This document shows positions 1 to 6,104 of a stretch of DNA of 8,510 nucleotides, piece by piece. The notes under the pieces were generated by a model. The model was not told the DNA's origin, ran no database searches, and was given only the letters and a program-made list of their open reading frames with translations. Positions within the stretch are counted from its first letter, which is position 1. Every line of letters starts with the position of its first letter. This DNA is from Anaerolineales bacterium (GTDB lineage Bacteria > Chloroflexota > Anaerolineae > Anaerolineales > VGOW01), in assembly GCA_919901875.1 (NCBI GenBank), contig CAKKQG010000235.1, forward strand, positions 1 to 8,510, read 5' to 3'. The position numbers and the translations under genes are program-made.

Positions 1-234
1 CGCATTGAAGATATTTTATTTGCGGTGATCCGTTTGCGTGATCGCAACGTGGATGCGGCGCTGAACGAAATGCGCTTCTTGCAAGAAGATGCCGACGAAG
101 AGATGGGGAACGTTTATAATATGCAGGTACACGCACTGGTGCAGGCAAAACAAAAATTGACTCAAGCGCGCAAGCGATATACAAAGCGCATGGAGCGCGT
201 GGTGGATCTCAAAGCGGATGAAGAAAGCCATTAA
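1..234 (+). CDS. dnaG: C-terminal end of a probable DNA primase (5' end outside window)
   Basis: The frame is open from the first base and ends at TAA 232-234, giving the last 77 residues of a protein whose start lies upstream. The tail is charged and helical in appearance, rich in Arg, Lys, Glu and Gln (for example [20 protein letters not shown] and a later [18 protein letters not shown] stretch), and has no catalytic motif. The assignment to DNA primase, which makes RNA primers at the replication fork, rests mainly on context: the next gene is rpoD, dnaG directly precedes rpoD in many bacteria, and primase C-termini are divergent helical bundles that contact the replicative helicase. The last 17 nt overlap the rpoD start, so the two are probably translationally coupled. 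Another helical protein cannot be excluded from this fragment. Confidence 0.6.
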   Translation, partial: RIEDILFAVIRLRDRNVDAALNEMRFLQEDADEEMGNVYNMQVHALVQAKQKLTQARKRYTKRMERVVDLKADEESH

Positions 235-1975
235 GAAAACGCCGAAGTCCAAGAAACTAAAAAAGTCATTGCCTCCTCCTGCGACGCCGAAGAAAAAGAA
301 AGGGCAGCGCAAGGTTGAGCAGATCGATCTCGACGATTCGGTTCATCGCGGGGTCGCTTCAACGTTGCTCGAGTCCGATAACGGGTCGTCGGCGCGCGAG
401 GCGGACGTTGAAGAACGTGACGACGAACTCGAACCCGAACCCGAAGTTGAAGGCGATGTTGAACTTGAACTGACCGAAGACGATCTCGATAGTGACGATG
501 ATGAGCCGCCCGAATCTGAACTTGAGGAGATCGCCGACGACGAGAGTTGGCGCGATGAACGCAACATGCTGGCCGGCATTGAACTCTCCGAAGACCCGGT
601 GCGGCAATATCTCAAAGAGATCGGTCAAGTTCCGTTGCTCACGCCGACTCAAGAGATTTGGCTTTCAACTCAAATTAGTGCCGCGCATCGTTTGCTTGCC
701 CTTCGCAAAACACAAATCGAAAAAGGTCAGGACACAGCGAAACATAATCCCGTTGGGATTAACGCCTTGTTAGAGGCTTGGGTGAATCTTGTTGAAGGGT
801 GGGAGCGTTTGCTCGCCGATACGAAGAAATTGAAAAAGCCGTTTGTCTCGTTCTCGCCGTTGGTGGCTGAGGCGCGGCAGTTGCGTCAAGCATGGCAGGG
901 CGAGCAAAAATCTACATTGCGCTTGTGGCTCGACAACGGCGAGTGGGGGCGCAACATGGCGTGGACGCGCGTGGCAGAACACGGCTTTGAAGTCTTTCTC
1001 CTGTTGTATCTACTGCCCGAAAAAACTCTCAACAAACTCGAAGCGGCGACGAAGACGAAGGGCAGGGCAAAAACTGTCACATTGCCTGAAGTCAAAAAGA
1101 TCAAGGGCTGGCTGCCGCACGAATTGGAAGTTGAAACTGATTTTGCTTATATCCACCAGCGCGCCGGTGAGGCGACGAATGCTTTAGTGCGATCCAATTT
1201 GCGATTGGTCGTGAGCGTTGCTAAACGATATATCGGGCGCGGCATTTCGTTCCTCGATCTCATTCAAGAGGGCAACATCGGTTTATTGCGCGCCGTTGAA
1301 AAATTTGATCCGACCAAAGGTTTTAAGTTCAGCACCTACGCTACGTGGTGGATTCGTCAGGCGATCAGCCGCGCCATTGCCGATCAAGCCCGCACCATCC
1401 GCATCCCGGTGCATATGGTCGAGACGATCAACCGCCTCACCAAGATTCAACGCCAACTGACTCAAGAACTTGGGCGTGATGCCACTGCCGAAGAAGTCGC
1501 GCTTGAGCTTGATCTTCTATTGCCCGAAGAAGTGAAAGCCATACGCGAAACGAAATTAGAGGGTGAGCGGCTTGATCTGGAATTGGATCGCAAACTGCGG
1601 CGGGCGGCGGCGAAGGTGCGAAAGATTATGCGCCTCTCGCAAGAGCCGATGTCGTTGGAGATGCCGGTCGGCGCGGAAGAATCGAGTCTGCTAGGCGACT
1701 TCATCGAGGATGAAACTGTGCCAGCCCCAGCGGATGCCGCCTCGCGCCAATTACTCAAAGAGCAAGTGCAAAACGCTCTCTCGATCTTGACCGACCGTGA
1801 GCGCGAAGTTCTGCAAATGCGTTTCGGCTTGTTAGACGGACTCGACCATACGCTTGAAGAGGTGGGTCAACACTTCAAAGTGACTCGTGAGCGCATCCGC
1901 CAGATTGAAGCGAAGGCGCTGAGGAAGTTGCGGCATCCGACACGGAGCAGGCAGTTGAGGGATTATCTTGGATAA
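218..1975 (+). CDS. rpoD: Primary sigma-70 factor RpoD/SigA
   Basis: This 585-aa protein is a housekeeping sigma factor that directs RNA polymerase to -35/-10 promoters. Residues 1-32 are very Lys-rich and residues 61-110 very acidic, in place of a recognisable region 1.1. Region 1.2 is at about 124-153 ([18 protein letters not shown]). A spacer of about 150 residues follows. Region 2 spans about 320-400, with [16 protein letters not shown], the [18 protein letters not shown] core-binding segment, and [13 protein letters not shown], whose W377/W378 are the melting tryptophans. Region 3.1 is about 401-438. The region 3.2 finger [14 protein letters not shown] is at 485-498. Region 4.2 with its helix-turn-helix [20 protein letters not shown] is at 555-574. 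An extra basic helix-like segment of about 28 residues (439-466) lies between regions 3.1 and 3.2. The ATG at 218 overlaps the upstream gene by 17 nt. All functional regions are intact, and the group 1 assignment is secure. Confidence 0.97.
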   Translation: MKKAIKKTPKSKKLKKSLPPPATPKKKKGQRKVEQIDLDDSVHRGVASTLLESDNGSSAREADVEERDDELEPEPEVEGDVELELTEDDLDSDDDEPPESELEEIADDESWRDERNMLAGIELSEDPVRQYLKEIGQVPLLTPTQEIWLSTQISAAHRLLALRKTQIEKGQDTAKHNPVGINALLEAWVNLVEGWERLLADTKKLKKPFVSFSPLVAEARQLRQAWQGEQKSTLRLWLDNGEWGRNMAWTRVAEHGFEVFLLLYLLPEKTLNKLEAATKTKGRAKTVTLPEVKKIKGWLPHELEVETDFAYIHQRAGEATNALVRSNLRLVVSVAKRYIGRGISFLDLIQEGNIGLLRAVEKFDPTKGFKFSTYATWWIRQAISRAIADQARTIRIPVHMVETINRLTKIQRQLTQELGRDATAEEVALELDLLLPEEVKAIRETKLEGERLDLELDRKLRRAAAKVRKIMRLSQEPMSLEMPVGAEESSLLGDFIEDETVPAPADAASRQLLKEQVQNALSILTDREREVLQMRFGLLDGLDHTLEEVGQHFKVTRERIRQIEAKALRKLRHPTRSRQLRDYLG

Positions 1976-1978
1976 ATA

Positions 1979-2018
1979 GACTGCCGAAGTTTTCGCGGTT
2001 TGTGCGACTTCGGAAGTC
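1979..2018. repeat. Inverted repeat just downstream of rpoD
   Basis: The arms 1979-1990 (GACTGCCGAAGT) and 2007-2018 (ACTTCGGAAGTC) pair at 11 of 12 positions around a 16-nt loop. The element begins 3 nt after the rpoD stop codon. It could act as a transcription terminator or an RNA-stability hairpin for the rpoD message. However, the sequence after the stem (TGTGCTTTAC) is not a clear U-tract, so a classic intrinsic terminator is uncertain. It resembles a genome-dispersed palindromic repeat, but that is inference. Confidence 0.7.
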
Positions 2019-2029
2019 TGTGCTTTACT

Positions 2030-2362
2030 ATGACGACCCCTAATGTTGGACTTGATGAAAACATGGAGATGACTCCCCTCGGCATCCCTGTGAGTCTGCG
2101 CCCTTTTTTTCAAGAATACGATTTAGAAAAGATCGATCCTGAAACTGCTACGTTCACTGTGATCGAGCGTACGCTCTCATGGGGGAGTCGGCGTGAACTG
2201 CGTTGGCTGTTTCGGCGTTACACCCGTGAGCAGATGGCGGAAGTAGTGCGGGATGCAGGATGGCAGCTCATTCCTCGCTATAGATTTTTTTACTGGCTGA
2301 ATGTCTTTGAGATTGTTGAGTATCGCAAATCTGATTATCAACGGATATGGCCTCACCATTAG
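2030..2362 (+). CDS. Small DUF6922-like protein, putative antitoxin partner of AbiEii protein
   Basis: This 110-aa protein has the core pattern LRPFFQEYDLEKID at about 23-36, then IERTLSWGSRRELRWLFRRY at 45-64 and a REQMAEVVRDAGWQLIPRYRFFYWLNVF segment at 66-93. That order matches small proteins (DUF6922-type, from memory) commonly encoded directly upstream of AbiEii nucleotidyltransferases. No catalytic residues, signal peptide or membrane segment is visible. The gene overlaps the next one by 16 nt, indicating coupled translation and a joint role. A function as antitoxin or regulator of the nucleotidyltransferase is inferred from this pairing only. ATG 2030 is the first ATG of the frame. A TTG at 2000 lies inside the hairpin loop and is less likely. 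ATG 2063 and ATG 2069 are also possible, since the family-like part starts only at about residue 20. No ribosome binding site decides between them. Confidence 0.72.
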   Translation: MTTPNVGLDENMEMTPLGIPVSLRPFFQEYDLEKIDPETATFTVIERTLSWGSRRELRWLFRRYTREQMAEVVRDAGWQLIPRYRFFYWLNVFEIVEYRKSDYQRIWPHH

Positions 2363-3018
2363 AGTCGCCACATTGGGAAGCTCTCCTACCCGAAACGCGC
2401 CAACTGTTAGAAACCGTTGGCGCATTTTCATTTTGTCGTCGTTTCTATCTTGGCGGCGGCACAGCCTTGGCGCTCAGATTGGGGCATCGTATTTCGCGCG
2501 ATCTCGATTTCTTTTCCGAGATTGATGAAGTTGGGGACGATACGCGAAAAGAAATTTTGAAGCACCTGCGTGACACTTTTCCTGATCAGCGCCTTATCAC
2601 GAATGCGCCCGGCGACTTAACCACAAACATCTTGGGGCGTGATGTTGGGTTTTATTCATATGGATACGAATTGTTAGAGCCATGTGATGAAGCAGTCAAC
2701 ATTCGTATCGCCAGCCTATTAGACATTGGCGCGATGAAGTTGGATGCGATTGCCGGGCGCGGCGCGCGACGAGATTTTTACGACGTGTATTTTCTCGCCC
2801 AAAAAATTCCGCTTGAAGAGGTGTTTGAACGTACTCAAAAGAAATACCCTCACACTCGTGATTTTACGATGATGGTCATGCCTCGCCTAAACGATTTTCG
2901 TTACGCCGACACTCATGACCCTGTCGAGACTCTTCAACAAATTTCATGGGACGAAGTCAAATCATTCTTCCTCTCCGAAGCGAAACGATTGGCGAAGTTG
3001 TGGTTCTCACCGCCTTGA
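2347..3018 (+). CDS. AbiEii/AbiGii-type nucleotidyltransferase (toxin-like)
   Basis: This 223-aa protein carries the DNA-polymerase-beta-like nucleotidyltransferase motifs of the AbiEii/AbiGii family. FYLGGGTALALRLGHR at 33-48 is the nucleotide-binding Gly motif. RDLDFF at 51-56 supplies the metal-binding pair D52 and D54. The family's second conserved block follows as IASLLDIGAMKLDAIAGRGARRDFYDVYFL at about 121-150, with K131, R142, D143 and D146. Characterised relatives act as toxins in abortive-infection or toxin-antitoxin systems by transferring nucleotides to target RNA or protein. The substrate here is unknown. The protein is cytoplasmic, with no signal peptide. Length is in the range of shorter family members, and the visible motifs are intact, so the enzyme is probably active. 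It overlaps the small upstream gene by 16 nt, as expected for a two-gene module. The stop codon lies inside the downstream inverted repeat. Confidence 0.88.
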   Translation: MASPLESPHWEALLPETRQLLETVGAFSFCRRFYLGGGTALALRLGHRISRDLDFFSEIDEVGDDTRKEILKHLRDTFPDQRLITNAPGDLTTNILGRDVGFYSYGYELLEPCDEAVNIRIASLLDIGAMKLDAIAGRGARRDFYDVYFLAQKIPLEEVFERTQKKYPHTRDFTMMVMPRLNDFRYADTHDPVETLQQISWDEVKSFFLSEAKRLAKLWFSPP

Positions 3019-3079
3019 GCTAAACCCGAAGAGACCTCCGAGTTCTTTAAGAACTCGGAGGTCTTCGGGGTTGGCTTAA
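3015..3079. repeat. Long inverted repeat containing the nucleotidyltransferase stop codon
   Basis: The core is a perfect 15-bp stem: 3033-3047 (GACCTCCGAGTTCTT) against 3049-3063, with a single central base. Pairing continues outward past a 2-nt bulge (CCCGAA 3025-3030 with TTCGGG 3064-3069). It then goes on imperfectly to TTGAGCTAAA at 3015-3024 against the TTGGCTTAA side at 3071-3079. The TGA stop at 3016-3018 is within the left arm. The structure could terminate or insulate the toxin-like module from the nuo operon in either direction. No T-run follows, so a dispersed REP-like element is as likely as a true terminator. Confidence 0.8.
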
Positions 3080-3133
3080 GTCATTCGGCTTAATCTTCTA
3101 TGACATTTGATTTTCAATCTCATGACTTTTTGA

Positions 3134-3163
3134 TTGACACTCTTTGAACGCTTGTGATAAGAT
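3134..3163 (+). promoter_or_regulatory. Predicted sigma-70 promoter of the nuo operon
   Basis: A perfect -35 box TTGACA is at 3134-3139. It is followed after 18 nt by TAAGAT (3158-3163), or after 16 nt by GATAAG (3156-3161). Each is a four-of-six match to TATAAT, and each is preceded by a TG dinucleotide at the extended -10 position. Transcription would start near 3170, leaving a leader of about 25 nt before nuoA ATG 3195. This is the only strong promoter-like sequence in the gap between the toxin-like module and nuoA. Confidence 0.6.
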
Positions 3164-3194
3164 TTACACACTTTCCTCTCCGAGAAAACATAAT

Positions 3195-3581
3195 ATGACA
3201 CTTGATCAGCTACTCAGAGATTACCTCCCCATCCTTATCTTACTTGTTCTATCAACTGGTCTTGCATGTCTCATTGTTATCCTCACTCACCTCATAGGAC
3301 CTCGACGCGACACTAAAACTAAACTCATGCCTTACGAATCGGGCATGAACCCCATCGGCTCGGCTGTGCGCCGTATGCCGGTGCGCTTCTACCTCATCGC
3401 GGTTCTCTTCATCTTGTTTGATATCGAAGTTGTTTTCTTCTTGCCGTGGGCAGTGGTCTTTTCTACGTTCATCAAGAACGGGCAGGGGTTGTTCATTTTG
3501 CTCGAGATGTTTATCTTCATGGTGATCCTGCTCGTTGGTTACATTTATGCTTGGAAGAAGGATGCTTTAGAATGGGAGTAG
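3195..3581 (+). CDS. nuoA: NADH-quinone oxidoreductase subunit A
   Basis: This 128-aa inner-membrane subunit of respiratory complex I sits at the junction of the membrane arm and the quinone site. Three hydrophobic helices are visible, at about 10-33, 64-91 and 98-119. The loop after helix 1 contains the family hallmark PYESGMNPIGSA (46-57). It is followed by RRMPVRFYLIAVLFILFDIEVVFFLPWA, with the conserved acidic pair D76 and E78 in helix 2. Length is normal for the family. An in-frame TTG at 3144 would add 17 residues, but it lies inside the predicted promoter, so ATG 3195 is chosen. A weak GAGAA (3182-3186) sits 8 nt upstream. It is the first gene of the nuo cluster, followed by nuoB after a gap filled by a short palindrome. 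Confidence 0.96.
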   Translation: MTLDQLLRDYLPILILLVLSTGLACLIVILTHLIGPRRDTKTKLMPYESGMNPIGSAVRRMPVRFYLIAVLFILFDIEVVFFLPWAVVFSTFIKNGQGLFILLEMFIFMVILLVGYIYAWKKDALEWE

Positions 3582-3603
3582 GGCAAGATGGCATCTTGCC
3601 TAC
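3578..3603. repeat. Short palindrome between nuoA and nuoB
   Basis: The arms 3582-3590 (GGCAAGATG) and 3592-3600 (CATCTTGCC) are exact reverse complements around one base. Allowing for one extra G at 3581, flanking GTA (3578-3580) and TAC (3601-3603) extend the pairing. The TAG stop codon of nuoA (3579-3581) is built into the left edge. It lies within the nuo operon, so it more likely serves as an RNA-processing or stability hairpin, or is a small dispersed repeat, than a terminator. Confidence 0.75.
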
Positions 3604-3605
3604 AT

Positions 3606-3610
3606 AGGTG
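3606..3610 (+). promoter_or_regulatory. Ribosome binding site of nuoB
   Basis: AGGTG lies 4 nt before ATG 3615 and immediately after the palindrome. It supports this start over the internal ATGs at codons 10 and 15. Confidence 0.5.
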
Positions 3611-3614
3611 AACT

Positions 3615-4097
3615 ATGGGTCTTGAACAAAAACTTGGCAACATGGGGGTCATCACAATGACATTAGAGCAAGCCGTGAACTGGGGTCGCACTAATGCGAT
3701 GTGGCCCATGCTCTTCGGTCTTGCCTGCTGCGCGATGGAAATGATCGCCGCGCAATCGTCGAACTATGACGTGAGTCGATTCGGTATGGAGTTGATGCGC
3801 GCCTCACCACGTCAAAGCGATCTGATGATCGTCGCCGGACGCGTGACGCGCAAGATGGCTCCGGTGTTGCGCCGCCTCTACGACCAAATGCCCGATCCTA
3901 AATGGGTCGTCGCTATGGGCGACTGCGCCTCCAGCGGCGGCATCTTCAACAATTACGCCATCGTGCAAGGTGTGGATGAGATTGTGCCGGTAGATGTGTA
4001 TATCTCGGGCTGCCCACCGCGCCCGGAGAATTTGATCTACGGCATTATGAAATTGCACGAAAAAGTCCGCCAAGAAAAAATTACAAAATGGAAATAA
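3615..4097 (+). CDS. nuoB: NADH-quinone oxidoreductase subunit B (cluster N2 protein)
   Basis: This 160-aa peripheral subunit of complex I carries the terminal [4Fe-4S] cluster N2, which passes electrons to quinone. The four ligands are visible: adjacent C38 and C39 in [11 protein letters not shown]104 in MGDCASSGG, and C133 in [10 protein letters not shown]. The typical [30 protein letters not shown] block lies between them at about 54-83. Length is at the short end but normal. There is no membrane helix, and the protein works at the interface with NuoA, NuoC and NuoD. It ends in TKWK-stop. A near-copy of these last five codons recurs at 4209-4223 just before nuoC, on the other side of an inverted repeat. 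The natural nuoB-nuoC junction therefore appears to have been split by an insertion. Confidence 0.98.
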   Translation: MGLEQKLGNMGVITMTLEQAVNWGRTNAMWPMLFGLACCAMEMIAAQSSNYDVSRFGMELMRASPRQSDLMIVAGRVTRKMAPVLRRLYDQMPDPKWVVAMGDCASSGGIFNNYAIVQGVDEIVPVDVYISGCPPRPENLIYGIMKLHEKVRQEKITKWK

Positions 4098-4207
4098 CTA
4101 CTCAGCCACTTCGTCATTGCGAGCGCACTTTGCGAAGCAATCTCGGTCTCGCATTGGAGATTGCTTCGTCGCAAAGAACGCTCCTCGCAATGACGACTGG
4201 GTGTAGT
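4097..4207. repeat. Imperfect long inverted repeat (MITE-like) between nuoB and nuoC
   Basis: The left arm (CGTCATTGCGAG at 4112-4123, on to AGCAATCTC at 4136-4144) pairs with the right arm (GAGATTGCT at 4157-4165, on to CTCGCAATGACG at 4183-4194). The inner parts of the arms are less well matched. A 12-nt loop lies at 4145-4156. At the outer ends ACTAC (4097-4101) can pair with GTAGT (4203-4207). No reading frame is present. From memory, CGTCATTGCGAG/AGCAATCTC palindromes are dispersed in several unrelated bacterial genomes, which suggests a small non-autonomous mobile or REP-like element. The nuoB stop codon touches its left end. Confidence 0.8.
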
Positions 4208-4208
4208 C

Positions 4209-4223
4209 ACAAAGTGGAAGTAG
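4209..4223 (+). repeat. Second copy of the nuoB 3' end (Thr-Lys-Trp-Lys-stop)
   Basis: ACAAAGTGGAAGTAG at 4209-4223 repeats ACAAAATGGAAATAA at 4083-4097 with three A/G differences. All three are in third codon positions, so both read T-K-W-K-stop. The copy sits 4 nt before the nuoC ATG, the tight spacing expected of the original operon junction, and its GGAAG serves as the nuoC ribosome binding site. It is best explained as a target duplication flanking the inserted inverted repeat. Chance similarity shaped by the ribosome binding site remains possible. Confidence 0.55.
4216..4220 (+). promoter_or_regulatory. Ribosome binding site of nuoC
   Basis: GGAAG lies 7 nt before ATG 4228 and is part of the duplicated nuoB tail. 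It fixes the nuoC start. Confidence 0.6.
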
Positions 4224-4227
4224 GCAC

Positions 4228-4758
4228 ATGCTGAATCCAGAACACGTTAAAAAAACAGTTGCCGCACTCAAAGAAAAATTTCCGGAGACGGTGCAAGAGG
4301 TGAGTGAGTTTCGGGGTGAGACAACGGTGAATGTGGCGAAGGCGGCTATCGCTGAGGTATGCCGCTTCCTTCGTGATGACGCCGCGCTCGATTACAACGT
4401 CCTCACCGATCTCGCCGCCGTGGATTATTCTCCTGAAGAGCCGCGCTTTGGCGTTTCCTATATTCTTTTCTCGATGAGCAAAATGGCTCGGCTGCGACTC
4501 AAAGTTCTTGTCCCTGAAGAAGACCCTGAAGTGCCTACCGTGACCAACGTTTACATTAATGCGGATTGGTATGAGCGCGAAGCGTGGGACATGATGGGAA
4601 TTAAATTTGCCGGACATCCCGACCTGCGCCGCTTGCTCATGCCCGCCGATTGGGAAGGGCACCCGCATCGCAAAGATTATCCGCTCGGCTACGAAGAAGT
4701 GCAGTTCTCATTTAACTGGCGCGAGATTGACGCGAAGAAACCGTACGCGAAAGAATAA
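4228..4758 (+). CDS. nuoC: NADH-quinone oxidoreductase subunit C
   Basis: This 176-aa subunit of the hydrophilic connecting module of complex I (the 30-kDa subunit in mitochondria) has no cofactor and stabilises the NuoB/NuoD quinone site. The C-terminal half bears the family signature at about 116-153, YEREAWDMMGIKFAGHPDLR followed by RLLMPADWEGHPHRKDYPLG. The N-terminal half is the usual alpha/beta domain, with DYNVLTDLAAVDY at 55-67. The protein is separate from NuoD, unlike the NuoCD fusion of enterobacteria. A good GGAAG site 7 nt upstream supports the ATG. The nuoD start follows after 3 nt, so the two genes are probably co-translated. Confidence 0.97.
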   Translation: MLNPEHVKKTVAALKEKFPETVQEVSEFRGETTVNVAKAAIAEVCRFLRDDAALDYNVLTDLAAVDYSPEEPRFGVSYILFSMSKMARLRLKVLVPEEDPEVPTVTNVYINADWYEREAWDMMGIKFAGHPDLRRLLMPADWEGHPHRKDYPLGYEEVQFSFNWREIDAKKPYAKE

Positions 4759-4761
4759 TGT

Positions 4762-5997
4762 ATGCCTGATCTTTCAGAACCCGTCCTCGAAGAACTCAGA
4801 CACCTTTTCACCGCGCGCGCGTTAAGCGGTGAGACGATGGTGTTGAATATGGGACCGCAACATCCCAGCACACACGGCGTGTTGCGACTCATCGTCGAGC
4901 TCGACGGCGAGACCGTTATTCGCGCCATCCCTGACATTGGCTTTTTGCATACCGGTATTGAAAAGAACATGGAGTCGAAGACCTACATCAAAGCATTGGT
5001 GATGACGGATCGACTCGACTACCTCAACAACATCGGCAACAATCTCGTCTACTGTCTCGCCATCGAAAAATTGATGGAGACAAAAGTTCCCGAACGGGCG
5101 AATGTGCTGCGCGTGTTGATGGCCGAATTGCAACGCATCGCCTCGCATTTAGTTTGGCTCGGCACACACTCCATTGATCTCGCCGCGATGAGCATGTTGC
5201 TCTACTGCTTCCGCGAGCGCGATTACATCATGGATATTTTCGAGATGGTGTCGGGTCAGCGCATGATGACCACCTACATTCGACCCGGCGGCGTGTGGCG
5301 CGATGTTCCGGCAGGCTTCACTGAAGTAGTAGAAAATTTTATCAACTACCTGCCTGCTAAACTCGACGACTACGAGCGATTGCTTACCAACAATCCTATC
5401 TTCAAACAACGTACGCAGGGCGTTGGTTACATCAGCGCCGAAGATGCTGTCAAATGGAATCTTGCCGGACCCTCACTGCGCGGTTCGGGAGTGAACTTTG
5501 ACGTGCGTAAGGCGATGCCGTATTCCGGTTACGAACAATACGAATTTGACGTGCCGCTTGAAACGGGCGGTGACGTCTATGCGCGTTATCGTTGCCGCAT
5601 GCGCGAGTTCCGCGAATCATTGAAGATCTGCCGCCAAGCGTTGGATAAACTGAAGACGACCAAAGGTCCGTTTATCACCAATGATCGTAAGGTGGCGCCG
5701 CCTCCTCGATCCGAACTGGGTACCAGCATGGAAGCCTTGATCCATCACTTCAAACTTTGGACTGAAGGATTCACCCCGCCCAAAGGCGAAGTGTATGCCG
5801 CCACCGAATCGCCGCGCGGCGAGTTGGGTGTGTATCTAGTTAGCGATGGCACACCGAAGCCCGCTCGCGTTCACTTTCGCCAACCGTCGTTTGCTAATCT
5901 TCAACCGCTCAATTACATGAGCGAGAATCACCTTGTCGCTGATCTGGTAGCGATTATTGGAAGTGTGGATATTGTATTAGGAGACATAGATAGGTAA
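4762..5997 (+). CDS. nuoD: NADH-quinone oxidoreductase subunit D (quinone-site 49-kDa subunit)
   Basis: This 411-aa subunit forms, with NuoB, the quinone-reduction cavity of complex I and is evolutionarily related to the large subunit of NiFe hydrogenases. The hallmark GPQHPSTHGVLRL is at 31-43, with H38. Y87 is in TDRLDYL. These are the two residues that hold the quinone head group in the Thermus subunit, by alignment from memory. Further conserved blocks are IGFLHTGIEKNMESKTY (59-75), YIRPGGVWRD, GPSLRGSGVNFDVRKAMPYSGYEQY, and the C-terminal ESPRGELGVYLVSDGTPKPARVHFRQPSF at about 349-378. The protein ends at the canonical GD-x-DR. It lacks the NiFe-binding cysteines, as expected for a NuoD. 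The start is 3 nt after nuoC. The stop codon TAA falls inside the first unit of the following repeat array. Confidence 0.98.
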   Translation: MPDLSEPVLEELRHLFTARALSGETMVLNMGPQHPSTHGVLRLIVELDGETVIRAIPDIGFLHTGIEKNMESKTYIKALVMTDRLDYLNNIGNNLVYCLAIEKLMETKVPERANVLRVLMAELQRIASHLVWLGTHSIDLAAMSMLLYCFRERDYIMDIFEMVSGQRMMTTYIRPGGVWRDVPAGFTEVVENFINYLPAKLDDYERLLTNNPIFKQRTQGVGYISAEDAVKWNLAGPSLRGSGVNFDVRKAMPYSGYEQYEFDVPLETGGDVYARYRCRMREFRESLKICRQALDKLKTTKGPFITNDRKVAPPPRSELGTSMEALIHHFKLWTEGFTPPKGEVYAATESPRGELGVYLVSDGTPKPARVHFRQPSFANLQPLNYMSENHLVADLVAIIGSVDIVLGDIDR

Positions 5998-6090
5998 ACA
6001 GGTAGACAGGTAGACAGGGAACAGGTAGACAGGGAAACTTATTTACTTGTCTACGTGTTTACGTGACTACGTGTTTCCTTTGTTTACTTG
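5993..6090. repeat. Array of 8-bp units in direct then inverted orientation between nuoD and nuoE
   Basis: The left half (5993-6038) is a run of units: GGTAAACA, GGTAGACA, GGTAGACA, GGGAACA, GGTAGACA, GGGAAAC. The right half (6045-6090) reads ACTTGTCT, ACGTGTTT, ACGTGACT, ACGTGTTT, then CCTTTGTTT and ACTTG. Its reverse complement has the same GTAAACA/GTAGACA core. The whole can therefore fold as a long imperfect hairpin around TTATTT. The nuoD stop is within the first unit. No coding sequence is present. Its role is unknown. It may be a dispersed repeat, a replication-slippage product or an RNA-processing structure. Confidence 0.8.
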
Positions 6091-6104
6091 GATACGCTTA
6101 ACTT

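Noticed and set aside
343..615. Ser-rich 90-codon frame on the - strand opposite rpoD
   Set aside because: It is the mirror of the Asp/Glu-rich sigma factor stretch. The low complexity explains the open frame.
3015..3079. Calling this palindrome a certain intrinsic terminator
   Set aside because: The stem is strong but is followed by GGCTTAAG rather than a T-run, and other gaps hold similar non-terminator palindromes.
3073..3093. Direct repeat GGCTTAA at 3073-3079 and 3087-3093 as an operator
   Set aside because: The first copy is part of the inverted repeat, and the two 7-nt copies lie about 40 nt upstream of the -35 box. The evidence is too thin.
3144..3194. Upstream TTG start adding 17 residues to nuoA
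   Set aside because: It sits inside the predicted promoter, and the added residues do not fit NuoA, whose conserved start is MTLDQLLRDYL-like.
4207..4668. 153-codon open frame on the - strand opposite nuoC
   Set aside because: It overlaps the unmistakable nuoC, its His-rich translation has no recognisable motif, and it ends in the repeat.
5993..6090. CRISPR array
   Set aside because: The units are only 8 bp, contiguous without spacers, and invert half way.
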